A DNA stretch of 64,000 nucleotides from RYN-230 sp963717125 (lineage in GTDB: Bacteria; Actinomycetota; Actinomycetes; Streptosporangiales; Streptosporangiaceae). A model generated the notes under the pieces. It saw only the letters and a list, made by a program, of their open reading frames with translations, was not told where the DNA came from and made no database searches. Made by a program: the position numbers and the translations under genes. Positions 1 through 8,152 of this stretch are shown piece by piece (position 1 is the first letter of the stretch; the number at the start of each line of letters is the position of its first letter). The stretch lies in NCBI GenBank assembly GCA_963717125.1, contig CAVQVG010000019.1, positions 569,291-633,290 of the forward strand, written 5' to 3'.

Positions 1-180
1 AGTAACACTCTGTAATACCTTGAATGCACCTCGTAATCAGCACGTTATGACTCATCGGAACGGGCGCAAGGGGCCAGCGAGATCCGGTGCCTACCCGGCG
101 CCCGTGGCACTGATCTTGCGGCTGTCGTGGCGGCCGCGGCACGATAGCCAGACCGCTGGTCGGCCCCGGGGAGGCCGGGT
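1..180. other. No gene recognised at left edge
   Basis: Nothing convincing is visible here. Short open frames exist on both strands but have arginine- and proline-rich translations with no family resemblance. The stretch lies downstream of the truncated flavoenzyme remnant that ends at 181. Confidence 0.4.
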
Positions 181-290
181 TCAGGCGGCGTTGCCCCAGG
201 CGTCCGCCAATGCCACGTAGCTGCCGATGCGGCGTTCCCGGTCGAGGCTCGGAGTGACGACCACGATCTCGTCGGCCTGGGCGAGCTGCA
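181..290 (-). pseudogene. C-terminal remnant of an LLM-class flavin-dependent oxidoreductase
   Basis: The minus strand from the IS6 boundary at 290 down to a TGA at 181-183 reads as a 36-residue protein tail. Its residues (QADEIVVVTPSLDRERRIGS, then YVALADAWG) resemble the C-terminus of bacterial-luciferase-like, F420- or FMN-dependent monooxygenases. The 5' part of the gene is missing because the IS6 element starts immediately upstream, at 291. The frame is clean up to that point, so the insertion looks like the event that cut the gene. The family assignment rests on this short tail only. The rest of the gene is not found on the far side of the element, which suggests a deletion or rearrangement along with the insertion. 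Confidence 0.5.
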
Positions 291-308
291 GGGCACTGTT
301 GCGTTAGC
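291..308 (+). repeat. Left terminal inverted repeat of the IS6 element
   Basis: The sequence gggcactgttgcgttagc is the inverted counterpart of 1072-1089, with two mismatches. The related 3' end at 54550-54566 keeps the same core, gtgttgcgtt. Confidence 0.8.
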
Positions 309-336
309 TGACCGCAGCGGGCGGGAGACTGGTTCG

Positions 337-1031
337 GTGACGTCGTCAGGTTCGTCCTCAGCGTTCGCTGGCTTCCGGTTCCGCGGGAAGTGATCGCCGT
401 GGCGGTCCGCTGGTACCTGCGGTACGGCCTGTCCTACCGGGATGTCGAGGAGTTGCTGGCCGAGCGCGGTATCACTGTCGATCACGTGACCGTGTACCGG
501 TGGGTCCAGCGGTTCACACCCGAGTTCATCGAGGCAGCCCGGCTGTGCCGGCATGCTCCGGGCGGCCGGTGGTTTGTCGATGAGACGTACGTCAAAGTCG
601 CCGGGCGGTGGACGTACCTGTACCGGGCGATCGGCCAGCACGGCCAGGTCTTCGACGTGGCGCTATCCGGCCGGCGCGACCTGGCGGCGGCCCGGCGGTT
701 CTTCACCCGGGCGCTGCGCGCGGGCACCATCCCGGCCGAGGTCACCACTGACCGCGCCCCTGCTTATCCGCGAGTGCTTGATGAGCTGGTTCCTTCTGCG
801 TTGCATACGGTGGAGCAGCATGCGAATAACCCGATCCAGGCAGATCACGGGCGACTGAAGGCACGGCTACGGCCGATGCGGGGCCTAAAACGCCGCCGCT
901 CAGCACCTATCCTGGCCGCCGGTCACGCGTTCGCGCAGAACCTCCGCCGCGGGCACTACGACATCGCCACCGAAGTCCCGGAGCTCTGCATGCTCCGCGC
1001 GATCTTCGATGAACTCGCACTGGCAATCTGA
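337..1031 (+). pseudogene. IS6-family transposase, frameshifted and with catalytic Glu changed to Gln
   Basis: From GTG 390 the translation gives 213 residues with the IS6 order: HTH region (YGLSYRDVEELLAERGI), first Asp in FVDETYVKV, second Asp in TTDRAPAYP, and the C-terminal AFDELALAI. The normal N-terminus is in another frame: GTG 337 reads VTSSGSSSAFAGFRF and then shifts at about 381-382, where one C appears to be missing. The third catalytic acid should lie in a VEADHGRLK-type motif, as in the related copy at 54613-55108. Here the motif reads IQADHGRLK, with codon CAG replacing GAG. Both changes predict an inactive enzyme. The family is certain from the motifs; inactivity is an inference. 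Confidence 0.85.
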
Positions 1032-1071
1032 CCAAACGACCACGACAGCGCTCCGACGCTGCACAGAGATC

Positions 1072-1089
1072 GTTAACGCAACAGCGCCC
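1072..1089 (-). repeat. Right terminal inverted repeat of the IS6 element
   Basis: The sequence gttaacgcaacagcgccc is the inverted match to 291-308 (16 of 18 positions). It lies 40 bases after the transposase stop codon, as expected for this family. Confidence 0.8.
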
Positions 1090-1116
1090 CTTGACCAGGT
1101 CACCCGCGAGTGAACT

Positions 1117-1385
1117 GAGTGGCGATGTTGAAGGCGGCGAACAGGCTGGTGATGCCGTGGCGCAGGTGGTCGTGTGTGCGGCGCTCGGGCATGCCGGGCA
1201 TCATCGGCAGCACTGGCTGGGAGCGGTCCAGCGCCTGGATCTGGCTCTTCTCGTCCACGCACAGCACCACCGCCTTCTCCAGCGGGTTGTGATACAGGCC
1301 GACGACATCGACGACCTTCTCCACGAAGAACGGGTCGGTCGACAGCTTGAAGGAATCCTGCAGGTGCGGCTCAGGCCGCGCCTCC
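1117..1385 (-). pseudogene. Internal fragment of an IS630-family transposase
   Basis: The minus strand reads continuously through FKLSTDPFFVEKVVDVVGLY, then CVDEKSQIQALDRSQPVLP and FAAFNIA. These are hallmark blocks of the IS630 (Tc1/mariner-like) transposase subgroup with a DEKSQIQALDR first-Asp motif. Both ends are missing: homology begins abruptly near 1385 and stops at about 1117, just inside the IS6 right end. It is therefore an older insertion truncated on at least one side by the IS6 event. It belongs to a different IS630 subgroup from the element at 16030-17174. Confidence 0.75.
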
Positions 1386-1491
1386 TATGGCCATTCCGTT
1401 CCGATCGCGGGACGATTGGCCTTGGGCCATCGCCCCCGGCAGGAACACTCGCTGAGTCAGCGGCCGGGCGGGCGAAGGATGGGAGGGCCAG

Positions 1492-2295
1492 ATGTCAGAC
1501 CCACCCAGCGCTCAGAGCTCGGAGTCTGAGAGCCAGGACCTCATGGCGCAGGACAGCCCACCACCTCAGACAGCGGCGGTCAAACGGCCGGTATGGAAGA
1601 GGATCGTGACGCCACTCATCCTAGGCGGCCTCGGTGTGGTGCTGCTCCTGCTGGCCATCGGGGAATATCCATCCGTAACCACCGGGCTGCCGTACCCCGG
1701 CCTTCCCGAGCTGGAAATCTATACGCGGGTTCCCGTAGCGTCCATCGAATACACGGTTACCCAGGTGCCCCCCGCCAAAGCTGAGCTGAAGATCACGTTG
1801 CTCGGGACACGGGCAGGCAGGCCAGTACCGCAGGCGCAGCGGTCGGTGACCCTGTATCTGGTGCTGCCGCAAGGACCAGAGCTTTTGTTCAAGACGGTGC
1901 CATTCAGGCCTGTCGGCGTGCTGACCGCGATCGCTAATTTCTCCATGAGTGCTCGGAGCTCTGGCGTGGTCTTCAATGGCGTCACCGCGTCGGCTGCTAT
2001 CCCGACGGTCCTTTACCATGGCACCGGGAAGCCGGCGCTGGCCGCTACCTTCTACATCCCGTCAGCCTCCAGTTATGACTGGTCCTCGTTCTCCCCCGTA
2101 GGGACGAACAACTCCTCCGCTGCGTGGTGGGTACAGCCAGTAGGGAGTGACACGCCGGGGCGGGTGGCGATAGGCATCGACTACGCCCGCCAGGCGAGCG
2201 ACAGCAACCAGACGTTCATCGCCGGGGCACTCCTCGGCCTCGCGGGCGCAGCGATACTGTCGGCCGTCCAGGAAGCCCTGCACGCCATCGGCTGA
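1492..2295 (+). CDS. Hypothetical membrane protein with two predicted transmembrane segments
   Basis: A 267-residue protein not assigned to a family. The first 36 residues are acidic, Ser/Pro-rich and end in a basic patch (VKRPVWKR). One hydrophobic helix at about 38-60 follows (LILGGLGVVLLLLAIG). A soluble, probably extracytoplasmic domain of about 180 residues comes next, rich in beta-prone stretches and polar Ser/Thr/Asn. A second hydrophobic helix lies near the C-terminus (about 241-260, FIAGALLGLAGAAILSAV). That topology would put both ends in the cytoplasm with a large external domain. ATG 1492 lies after a purine-rich stretch (gggcgaaggatgggagggcc). Base usage matches surrounding genes, so it is probably real. 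No neighbour suggests a role. Confidence 0.7.
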   Translation: MSDPPSAQSSESESQDLMAQDSPPPQTAAVKRPVWKRIVTPLILGGLGVVLLLLAIGEYPSVTTGLPYPGLPELEIYTRVPVASIEYTVTQVPPAKAELKITLLGTRAGRPVPQAQRSVTLYLVLPQGPELLFKTVPFRPVGVLTAIANFSMSARSSGVVFNGVTASAAIPTVLYHGTGKPALAATFYIPSASSYDWSSFSPVGTNNSSAAWWVQPVGSDTPGRVAIGIDYARQASDSNQTFIAGALLGLAGAAILSAVQEALHAIG

Positions 2296-2564
2296 CGCGG
2301 CTGTTGCAGCGGTCGCGCAGGCAGGCGACGGCCAGGATCAACGCGGCCACGGCGAGCCGGCGCCGGTTCCCGGCCCGCCACCGGCCGGCCGTCCGGCCGA
2401 CGGCCGCGCTGGAAGTCCCGTCGGTGATGCTCACTTCGTGCCTCTCCAGTTCACTCAGACCCGTGCCGGGGTTGTCTTGTCCATCCTGGTGCACTTTCAG
2501 TACTCCGGTTTGGATGGGCCTGCTCGATGCTGCGAGCCAACGGATGCGGATGGGGATAGCCCCA

Positions 2565-3914
2565 CTACGACCTGGTGGGTTGTCGGGATGGGCCCACGGC
2601 CTGCCGCGCCGCGCTGTTGCTTGCCGCGCGCAGATCGGCCGCGGGTTCGCTGCCGCCCGACGTGGCCATCGCCTCGCGGCTGCTCGGGCCGCGCGGCGAC
2701 GTCACTGCCAGGGTCGAGGAACTGGAGCGGAGCCGGGAACGCGTCGTGGAGCAGCCGAGGCTGAGCCGCGGCGGATCGAGCGGGATCTCCATGACGGCGC
2801 ACAGCAGCGGCTGGTCGCGCTGGCCCTGAAGCTGGGCCTGGCCAAAGCGCAGTTCGCGGAGGACAGCGACGCGGCCAGGCTCGTGGACCAGGCGCACGCC
2901 GAGGCCAAGGAGGCACTCACCGACTTGCGGAACCTGGTCCGGAGCGTCCACCCGCCCGTGCTTACTGAACGCGGGCTCGATGCCGCGCTGTCCGGGGTCG
3001 CGGCGGTGTGCCTGATCCCGGTCACCATGCACGTCGACGCCCCGGTCCGGCCGAAGCCAGCAGTGGAGGCCATCACGTACTTCGTGGTCGCCGAAGCGCT
3101 GACGAACGTCGCCAAGCACTCCCGCGCCTCTTGCGCGAAGGTATGGGTCGAGGGACACGGGTACCCGGGGACGCTGACCGTCATGGTCAGCGACGATGGG
3201 GCGGGAGGAGCCAACGCGAACGGTGCGGGCCTGACCGGGCTCGCCGACCGGGTGCGCGGTGTTGACGGGAGGTTCAGCGTCGAGTCGCCGTCGGGCGGCC
3301 CGACGATCATCGCGGCGGAGCTGCCATGCGGGTGACGTTGGCACCCTGGACTGCCCCGGGTGACGGCCTGGTAAATGGTCTTGGCTAGCCGGCCGCGACC
3401 GCCATAGCGCCAGGAAGACGAAGATGCCCCAGATCAGGAACCAAGGGTCCCAGAGGTATGCGTGCCATTTCATGGCCAGGCGGTCTGCATGGGCGGCGGC
3501 CTTCATCACGCCGACCTGGACCAGCAGCCCGCTCGCGGTCAGGACTAGACCGTAGCCGACCAGGATCGCCGCCTCGATCCAGGTCAGCACACGAGCCAGC
3601 CTCCGCAGGCCACCGTTCGCGGTTCGCGGCCAGACCCCTATCGCGAGCAACGGCAGGACAGCCGCGACGGCCTTGACTGCGGCTGCTCCCCACACCGCGA
3701 GCAGCGCCGCCAGGTGCCCGGCCTGCCCCGGCTGGCTCGGCGAGATGCCTACCGTGTTGAGCAGCCACCTGCCGCCGACGGCCCAGTAGACGCTGATCGC
3801 GGCATAAGCCAGCCCGACCGCGAGCCCGGCCAGCGCGGGCAGCATCCCCCGCCGGCTCGTTGCGCTATTGGGGGTATCGGCCCCCGCCGCATGCGTGAAC
3901 CCGGCGTCTGCCAT
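2565..3914 (-). CDS. DUF3995-type membrane protein with runaway C-terminal reading frame
   Basis: Residues 1-172 match DUF3995 membrane proteins: four hydrophobic segments and family-typical patches AAISVYWAVGGRWLLNTVG and LWDPWFLIWGIFVFLALW. Such proteins normally end shortly after this last helix. Here the frame runs on for about 275 residues, antisense to the histidine kinase remnant, with a basic low-complexity translation that is unlikely to be functional. A TAG lies one frame away at 3385-3387, so the natural stop may have been lost by a small indel or at a deletion junction. The biologically meaningful part is about 3390-3914. The function of DUF3995 proteins is unknown; nothing in the neighbourhood suggests one. 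Confidence 0.6.
   Translation of the reverse strand: MADAGFTHAAGADTPNSATSRRGMLPALAGLAVGLAYAAISVYWAVGGRWLLNTVGISPSQPGQAGHLAALLAVWGAAAVKAVAAVLPLLAIGVWPRTANGGLRRLARVLTWIEAAILVGYGLVLTASGLLVQVGVMKAAAHADRLAMKWHAYLWDPWFLIWGIFVFLALWRSRPASQDHLPGRHPGQSRVPTSPAWQLRRDDRRAARRRLDAEPPVNTAHPVGEPGQARTVRVGSSRPIVADHDGQRPRVPVSLDPYLRARGAGVLGDVRQRFGDHEVRDGLHCWLRPDRGVDVHGDRDQAHRRDPGQRGIEPAFSKHGRVDAPDQVPQVGECLLGLGVRLVHEPGRVAVLRELRFGQAQLQGQRDQPLLCAVMEIPLDPPRLSLGCSTTRSRLRSSSSTLAVTSPRGPSSREAMATSGGSEPAADLRAASNSAARQAVGPSRQPTRS
2575..3335 (+). pseudogene. NarL-type sensor histidine kinase, frameshifted, response regulator gone
   Basis: The 3' part encodes the dimerisation/phosphoacceptor region (HisKA_3) with RRIERDLHDGAQQRLVALAL, where the His of LHDGAQ is the phosphorylation site. 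A HATPase region follows, with FVVAEALTNVAKHSRA (N box) and DDGAGG (G1 box). Upstream coiled-coil sequence (DVTARVEELERSRERVVEQ) is in a different frame. The switch falls at about 2751-2755, where a G seems to be missing from the expected caggcc. The N-terminal sensor region is absent. The stop overlaps an ATG (ATGCGGGTGA at 3327), where a response regulator would normally begin, but no receiver domain follows. This looks like a two-component remnant that lost its 5' sensor and its partner. Confidence 0.7.
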
Positions 3915-3949
3915 GGCTTGCTCCTTCCGTCATAGGCGCCGGGCGACGG

Positions 3950-6280
3950 TTACGGCTCATCGGAGGAGGGTGCCTCGGGTGGTTCCGCCTGGAGGTGCGG
4001 CAACCAGTCCAGCCAGCGGGGCAGGTACCAGCTGCGTTGACCGAGCAAGCTCAAGGTGCTCGGGAGGATGACCAAACGGATCAGCGTGGCATCCAGGATC
4101 AGGGCTACCGCCACGCCGAAGCCCATCTCCTGGAACTGGAGGAGCTGCCCCCGGGCGAAACCGGTGAACACCGCCGCGATGATCAGCGCCGCACCGGTGA
4201 TGATCTTGGCGGTGGATGTGACACCATCTGCCACCGCCTCCCGTGTCGAGCCGCATTGGTCATAGCGCTCCTTGATCCGGCTCATCAGGAAGACCTGATA
4301 GTCCATGGAGAGGGCAAAGAGCACCGAGAACATGAACAGCGGGACCCACGCATCGATGGCGGGAACCTTCTGGAACCCGAAGATGCCCGCGCCGGCCCCG
4401 TGAATGAACACGAGTGTGAGCAGGCCGTAGGCGGCCCCGGCAGACAGCAGGTTGAGCAGGATCGAGACGGCCGCGATCGTTACTGACCGGAAGGCCAGCA
4501 GCAGAAGAAGGAAGCTGAGTCCCAGCACGAATGCCAGCACGTACGGGGTCGGGCTGGTAACGGCATGAAAGTAGTCGGCCTCATCGGCGGTCTTTCCTCC
4601 GACGTAGACCTGTGCGCCGGAACCGGCAAACGCCGACGGGATCAGCTGCTGGCGCAAATTCAGTACAGCCGCCACGTCCTGGCTGGAGACGTCGTCACCG
4701 CGGATGGGAACGGTCAGCGTGAGGATCTTGCCGTCGGGCGAGGCCTGAACGACGCCGGGCCCGAAGCTCGGGTCGCCGGCGAGCGCGGCTTCGAGTTTCG
4801 CGAGGTCTGCCCGGGCAGTGCCGGTCCGTCCCACCGAGACGATCTCGACCGGGTCCTGGCTCTTGCCCGGGAAGTAACGCTGGACGGCCAGGTAGCCCTG
4901 TTTGGACGGCAGGTTGCCTGGCAGCGTGCTTACTCCGCTCTGGCCGATGTGCAGGCCGAGCACCGGTACCGCCGCCAGGACCATGAATCCTCCCGCCAGC
5001 GCCAGGCTCACGGCCGGATGGCGCATCACCCTTCCGGTCAAGGCGCTCCAGATCCGGGCTTCGGCCGCGCCGGAGCGCCCGAGGTTCTTTCCCACAATGG
5101 GCAGGGGCAGCGAGTTCAGCCGATCACCGATCAGGCTGAGCATCGCCGGCAGGAGGGTCAGCGCGGCGGCCACGGATACGACTCCGACGATTACCGCGCC
5201 GGCGGCCAGGCTGCGAAGGATGGTGACCGGTACCAGGAACATGCCGACCAGGGCGACGACGAAGGTGCTCCCGCTGAGGAGCACAGCTCGGCTAGCGGTG
5301 GCGCCCGTCATCCGGATCGCCGCCTCCTTGCCGCGGCCGTGGCCGCGTTCCTCCCGGAAGCGAGAGATCATGAACAGCGAGTAGTCGATGCCGAGCGCCA
5401 GGCCCATTCCGGTCATCATGTTGACGATGAAGACCGACAGGCTGAACTCCCGGGCGAGCAGCGCAGCGATGCCCAGGCCCACGATGATGGAAAGCAGAGC
5501 CATCAGCACCGGCATCAAGCCGGCGACCACGGCGCCGAACACCAGCAGCAGGATCACGATGGAGATCGGTAGCCCGAAGCCCAGTTCCCCGTGCTGGAGG
5601 TCGCTCGCCGACAGGGTCGTGAAGTCGTTCCCGACCGTGTGGTCGCCGGTGACGGCCACCGAGAATCCGCCGCTGCCGTTGGCCGCCTGGACGTCTTTCA
5701 CCACCGGCTTGATGTCGGCGTCGCTCGCGGCCCGCAGTGCGATCAGGGCTGCGTGATGGTTGGACGACACGAACTGGCTTCCAGCGCTCAGATCAGTCGC
5801 CACATGCGTGACGCCAGGAGCCGTCCGGACCTGAGCCGCCAGCCGGGCCACGAACTGCCGGAAGCTGCCGTCGCTGACGGTGGAGCTCTTCGAGCTGACC
5901 ACGATCACGTCGGTCGGCCTTTGGCCGGCCGACGCACCCAGCGCATGGCGGTACAGGGCTTCGGCCTGGCTGGATTGCGTCGTCCCCACCACATGAGCAC
6001 TCGTTGTCAGGCCGTGCAGCGAGGTACCGACGAGAATCAGCGCGACCACCACGGCGATTCCCCAGATTGCCAGTACGCGGCGCGCCCGCCTTGCGCTAGC
6101 CGCCGCCAGCCTTTCGGTCAGGCCGGCCGAACCGCGGCCTTCCGGTGGCTTCGTGACGACGCCCGTTTCGTGGGCGGCATCGCGGCCAGCGGCCTGCGCC
6201 GTCGGCAGGCGGACTCGTAGCCCCGAGCCGGGGGCGTCATGGCCCACCTCATCCGACTTTCGGGAAGAATCGTTGCGCAT
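3950..6280 (-). CDS. MMPL-family (RND superfamily) membrane transporter
   Basis: 776 residues, a usual length for actinobacterial MMPL proteins. After a roughly 65-residue hydrophilic N-terminus comes one transmembrane helix (LAIWGIAVVVALILVGTSL) and an extracytoplasmic domain. A five-helix block follows that includes the signature GIDYSLFMISRFREERGHG. A second external domain and a second helix block carry SMDYQVFLMSRIKERYDQCG. The paired GIDYS and SMDYQ Asp-Tyr motifs are the proton-relay residues of this family. These proteins export lipids or small molecules through the cytoplasmic membrane. The start may lie later, since the first 50 residues lack conservation. It leads a same-strand run with an MBL-fold enzyme, an MFS exporter and a LuxR regulator, which suggests an export or resistance locus. 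Confidence 0.9.
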   Translation of the reverse strand: MRNDSSRKSDEVGHDAPGSGLRVRLPTAQAAGRDAAHETGVVTKPPEGRGSAGLTERLAAASARRARRVLAIWGIAVVVALILVGTSLHGLTTSAHVVGTTQSSQAEALYRHALGASAGQRPTDVIVVSSKSSTVSDGSFRQFVARLAAQVRTAPGVTHVATDLSAGSQFVSSNHHAALIALRAASDADIKPVVKDVQAANGSGGFSVAVTGDHTVGNDFTTLSASDLQHGELGFGLPISIVILLLVFGAVVAGLMPVLMALLSIIVGLGIAALLAREFSLSVFIVNMMTGMGLALGIDYSLFMISRFREERGHGRGKEAAIRMTGATASRAVLLSGSTFVVALVGMFLVPVTILRSLAAGAVIVGVVSVAAALTLLPAMLSLIGDRLNSLPLPIVGKNLGRSGAAEARIWSALTGRVMRHPAVSLALAGGFMVLAAVPVLGLHIGQSGVSTLPGNLPSKQGYLAVQRYFPGKSQDPVEIVSVGRTGTARADLAKLEAALAGDPSFGPGVVQASPDGKILTLTVPIRGDDVSSQDVAAVLNLRQQLIPSAFAGSGAQVYVGGKTADEADYFHAVTSPTPYVLAFVLGLSFLLLLLAFRSVTIAAVSILLNLLSAGAAYGLLTLVFIHGAGAGIFGFQKVPAIDAWVPLFMFSVLFALSMDYQVFLMSRIKERYDQCGSTREAVADGVTSTAKIITGAALIIAAVFTGFARGQLLQFQEMGFGVAVALILDATLIRLVILPSTLSLLGQRSWYLPRWLDWLPHLQAEPPEAPSSDEP

Positions 6281-6334
6281 CGTGGTCTCCTAATGTTGTG
6301 CCTTGACGGTCCGGCGTCCGCATGCGCCGGGCGG

Positions 6335-8044
6335 CTACTGGACCGGGCCGATCTCGGCGCCGGCGAGCTCGGCGTAGATGAGGAACTTGAACGGGTCGAG
6401 CTGCTGGTATTGCTCCATGAGGCGGTGCAGCGCGGTGCGGCGCAGCCCGGCCAGGGTGCTGCTGGCGGGGTGGCGCAGCAGGCCCGGCTGAATGATCCGC
6501 AGGGCGAGGGCGTGATCGCCTTGGCCGATGAGGGTGGCAGCGGCGGCGGCGAACTGCTCTTGCCTGCCTCCGGCGAGCAGGTCGAGTGCGGCGGCGTGCT
6601 GGGCCGCGGTCGCCGGCTCCAGTCCCTGCCCGTCTGGCTGCCAGTAACCGGTGCGCTGGTGGTAGAGCCGCTCGGTGAAGTGGTCGCGGATCACCAGGTA
6701 GGGCACGACCGCGGTGGGGTGCTCGCGGAGTACCGCGGGGAGGCTGGCCTGCTGCAGGATGTCGGGGAGGGTGCGGCCGCCGCGGATGGCGTCCAGCACC
6801 TCGCCGTGCAGCTGGGCCAGTGCCGCCTGGAGGCCGGGGATCGCCTCGGCGGTGAATTGCTCGGTGAGCGTGGCGTGGCCGTGGATGAGCAGGCGGGGCC
6901 GCAAGCGGCCGATGAAGGCGAGGGTCTCCAGGAGCCCCTCGGGGGAGCCTTCGGCGGCGAATGGCTGCCCCAGGTAGGGCATCATCACGTCGCCGGTGAA
7001 CAGCACGCCGCTGGCCGGAAGGTGGACCATCAGCGCGTCAGTGGTTTCCCCGCCTGGCGTTGGATAGAGGACCAGCTCGGTGCCCCCTACGGTCAGTGGC
7101 GTCGGCTGGCTGATCAGCAGGTCGGGGACGACGGCCGGGGGGACACTCCCGGCGGCTCCGGTGAAGTAGCGGAACCGGGGCCGGTCCCCCTGGCGGTCCA
7201 GTCCGGCGGGGAAGCCGGCCTGGGCGATCACCTGGGTGGCGGGCCCGCGTAGCGCGCCCGCGCCGCCGATGTGATCCCAGTGCGCGTGGGTGAAGATCAG
7301 GTGGCTGATCGCACCGTCAGCAGGCGGGTCAAGGTCGCTGAGCGCGGCCTTGACCCGGTCGGGGGTGGTGCCGGCGTCGATCGCGACGACGCCGTCGCTG
7401 GTCGTGATGAACGCCAGATCGGCGAAGTCGTAGCCCTGGGCGACCTGGATACCGGGTTCCGGGCGCAGGATCCTGGGCGAGGTGAAGCGGAACCCGTCCT
7501 GGGCGGTCGCCCAGAAGCCGCCGAACATCAGTTGCGTGTCTGTGAGGGCGGCGCCGAGCCCGGACTTGCGTTCGGCCTCGGCGGCCTGGTCATGCTGGCC
7601 CAGCACGGCATGGGCGGCGGCGAGGCCGTGGTGCGCGGCGCGCAGCAGCATGGGCGGGAACTGGTCGGCGACGGCCAGGACGAACTCCAGGTCAGCGATG
7701 GCCTGTTCGGCCCGCCGCCGGTCCGGCGGCAGCCCGGCTAGGGCCAGCCCGCGGAAGTACTGCGGCGGGCCGAGATCGGTGGCCGCGGCCTGGTCCAGTT
7801 TGGCCAGCGCGGCGTCCACGTCTTCGCCCAGCCGGGCCTGGAAAAACCCGGCGAGCGTGAGCGGCAGCGCCTCGCCTGGCCGGTCGTCGGCGAGTTCGGA
7901 GAAGTAGCGGTATCCCTCGGCGTCCGCGTGGGCAGCCGCGAGCCTGGCGGCGAGGGTGACCGTGGTGTTCCGGTCGGCGCCAGGCCAGCGGGCCGCTGTC
8001 TTGAGTGATTCGATGCCGCGGTCGTGGGTGATCGGTCCGGTCAT
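6335..8044 (-). CDS. Metallo-beta-lactamase-fold hydrolase of the alkyl-sulfatase-like type
   Basis: 569 residues. The first 175 form an alpha-helical, TPR-like region (alternating Ala/Leu helices). The metal-binding core follows with THAHWDHIGG, giving His253, His255, Asp257 and His258, then a later Asp in VLFTGDVMMP and His in LLIHGHATL. The C-terminal 130 residues are helical (FKFLIYAELAGAEIG at the end), as in the dimerisation/SCP2-like part of alkyl sulfatases. An N-terminal helical domain with a central MBL domain is not the classical SdsA1 order, so the substrate is open: sulfate ester, phosphoester or lactone. It lies 54 bases downstream of the MMPL stop on the same strand. Metal-dependent hydrolysis is secure from the motif; the substrate is not. 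Confidence 0.85.
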   Translation of the reverse strand: MTGPITHDRGIESLKTAARWPGADRNTTVTLAARLAAAHADAEGYRYFSELADDRPGEALPLTLAGFFQARLGEDVDAALAKLDQAAATDLGPPQYFRGLALAGLPPDRRRAEQAIADLEFVLAVADQFPPMLLRAAHHGLAAAHAVLGQHDQAAEAERKSGLGAALTDTQLMFGGFWATAQDGFRFTSPRILRPEPGIQVAQGYDFADLAFITTSDGVVAIDAGTTPDRVKAALSDLDPPADGAISHLIFTHAHWDHIGGAGALRGPATQVIAQAGFPAGLDRQGDRPRFRYFTGAAGSVPPAVVPDLLISQPTPLTVGGTELVLYPTPGGETTDALMVHLPASGVLFTGDVMMPYLGQPFAAEGSPEGLLETLAFIGRLRPRLLIHGHATLTEQFTAEAIPGLQAALAQLHGEVLDAIRGGRTLPDILQQASLPAVLREHPTAVVPYLVIRDHFTERLYHQRTGYWQPDGQGLEPATAAQHAAALDLLAGGRQEQFAAAAATLIGQGDHALALRIIQPGLLRHPASSTLAGLRRTALHRLMEQYQQLDPFKFLIYAELAGAEIGPVQ

Positions 8045-8152
8045 GACGATTGGTTCCCTTCGGTGCTGATCAGGTGGGACTGCGACCCGCTGAGGGGCCG
8101 GGCGAGCCGCGGTTTCGCGGGCGCGGATGAGGTGGGGGAGGTCCCAGCGGGA

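Larger units (their letters stand above)
291..1089 (+). mobile_element. IS6-family insertion sequence, complete ends but defective transposase
   Basis: About 799 bases, which matches the usual IS6 size of roughly 0.8 kb. Two 18-base terminal inverted repeats (291-308 and 1072-1089) match at 16 of 18 positions. The single gene inside is an IS6/IS26-type DDE transposase on the plus strand. The eight bases outside each end (gagctgca and cttgacca) do not match, so no target duplication remains. On the left it cuts an LLM flavoenzyme gene and on the right it abuts an IS630 transposase remnant. A diverged, half-deleted relative lies at 54550-55108. Confidence 0.85.

Noticed and set aside
283..1097. 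Eight-base target duplication around the IS6 element
   Set aside because: gagctgca and cttgacca are unrelated.
4565..5572. 335-residue plus-strand open frame opposite the MMPL gene
   Set aside because: Antisense shadow; composition is typical of reversed codons (Gln/His/Arg/Asp-rich).
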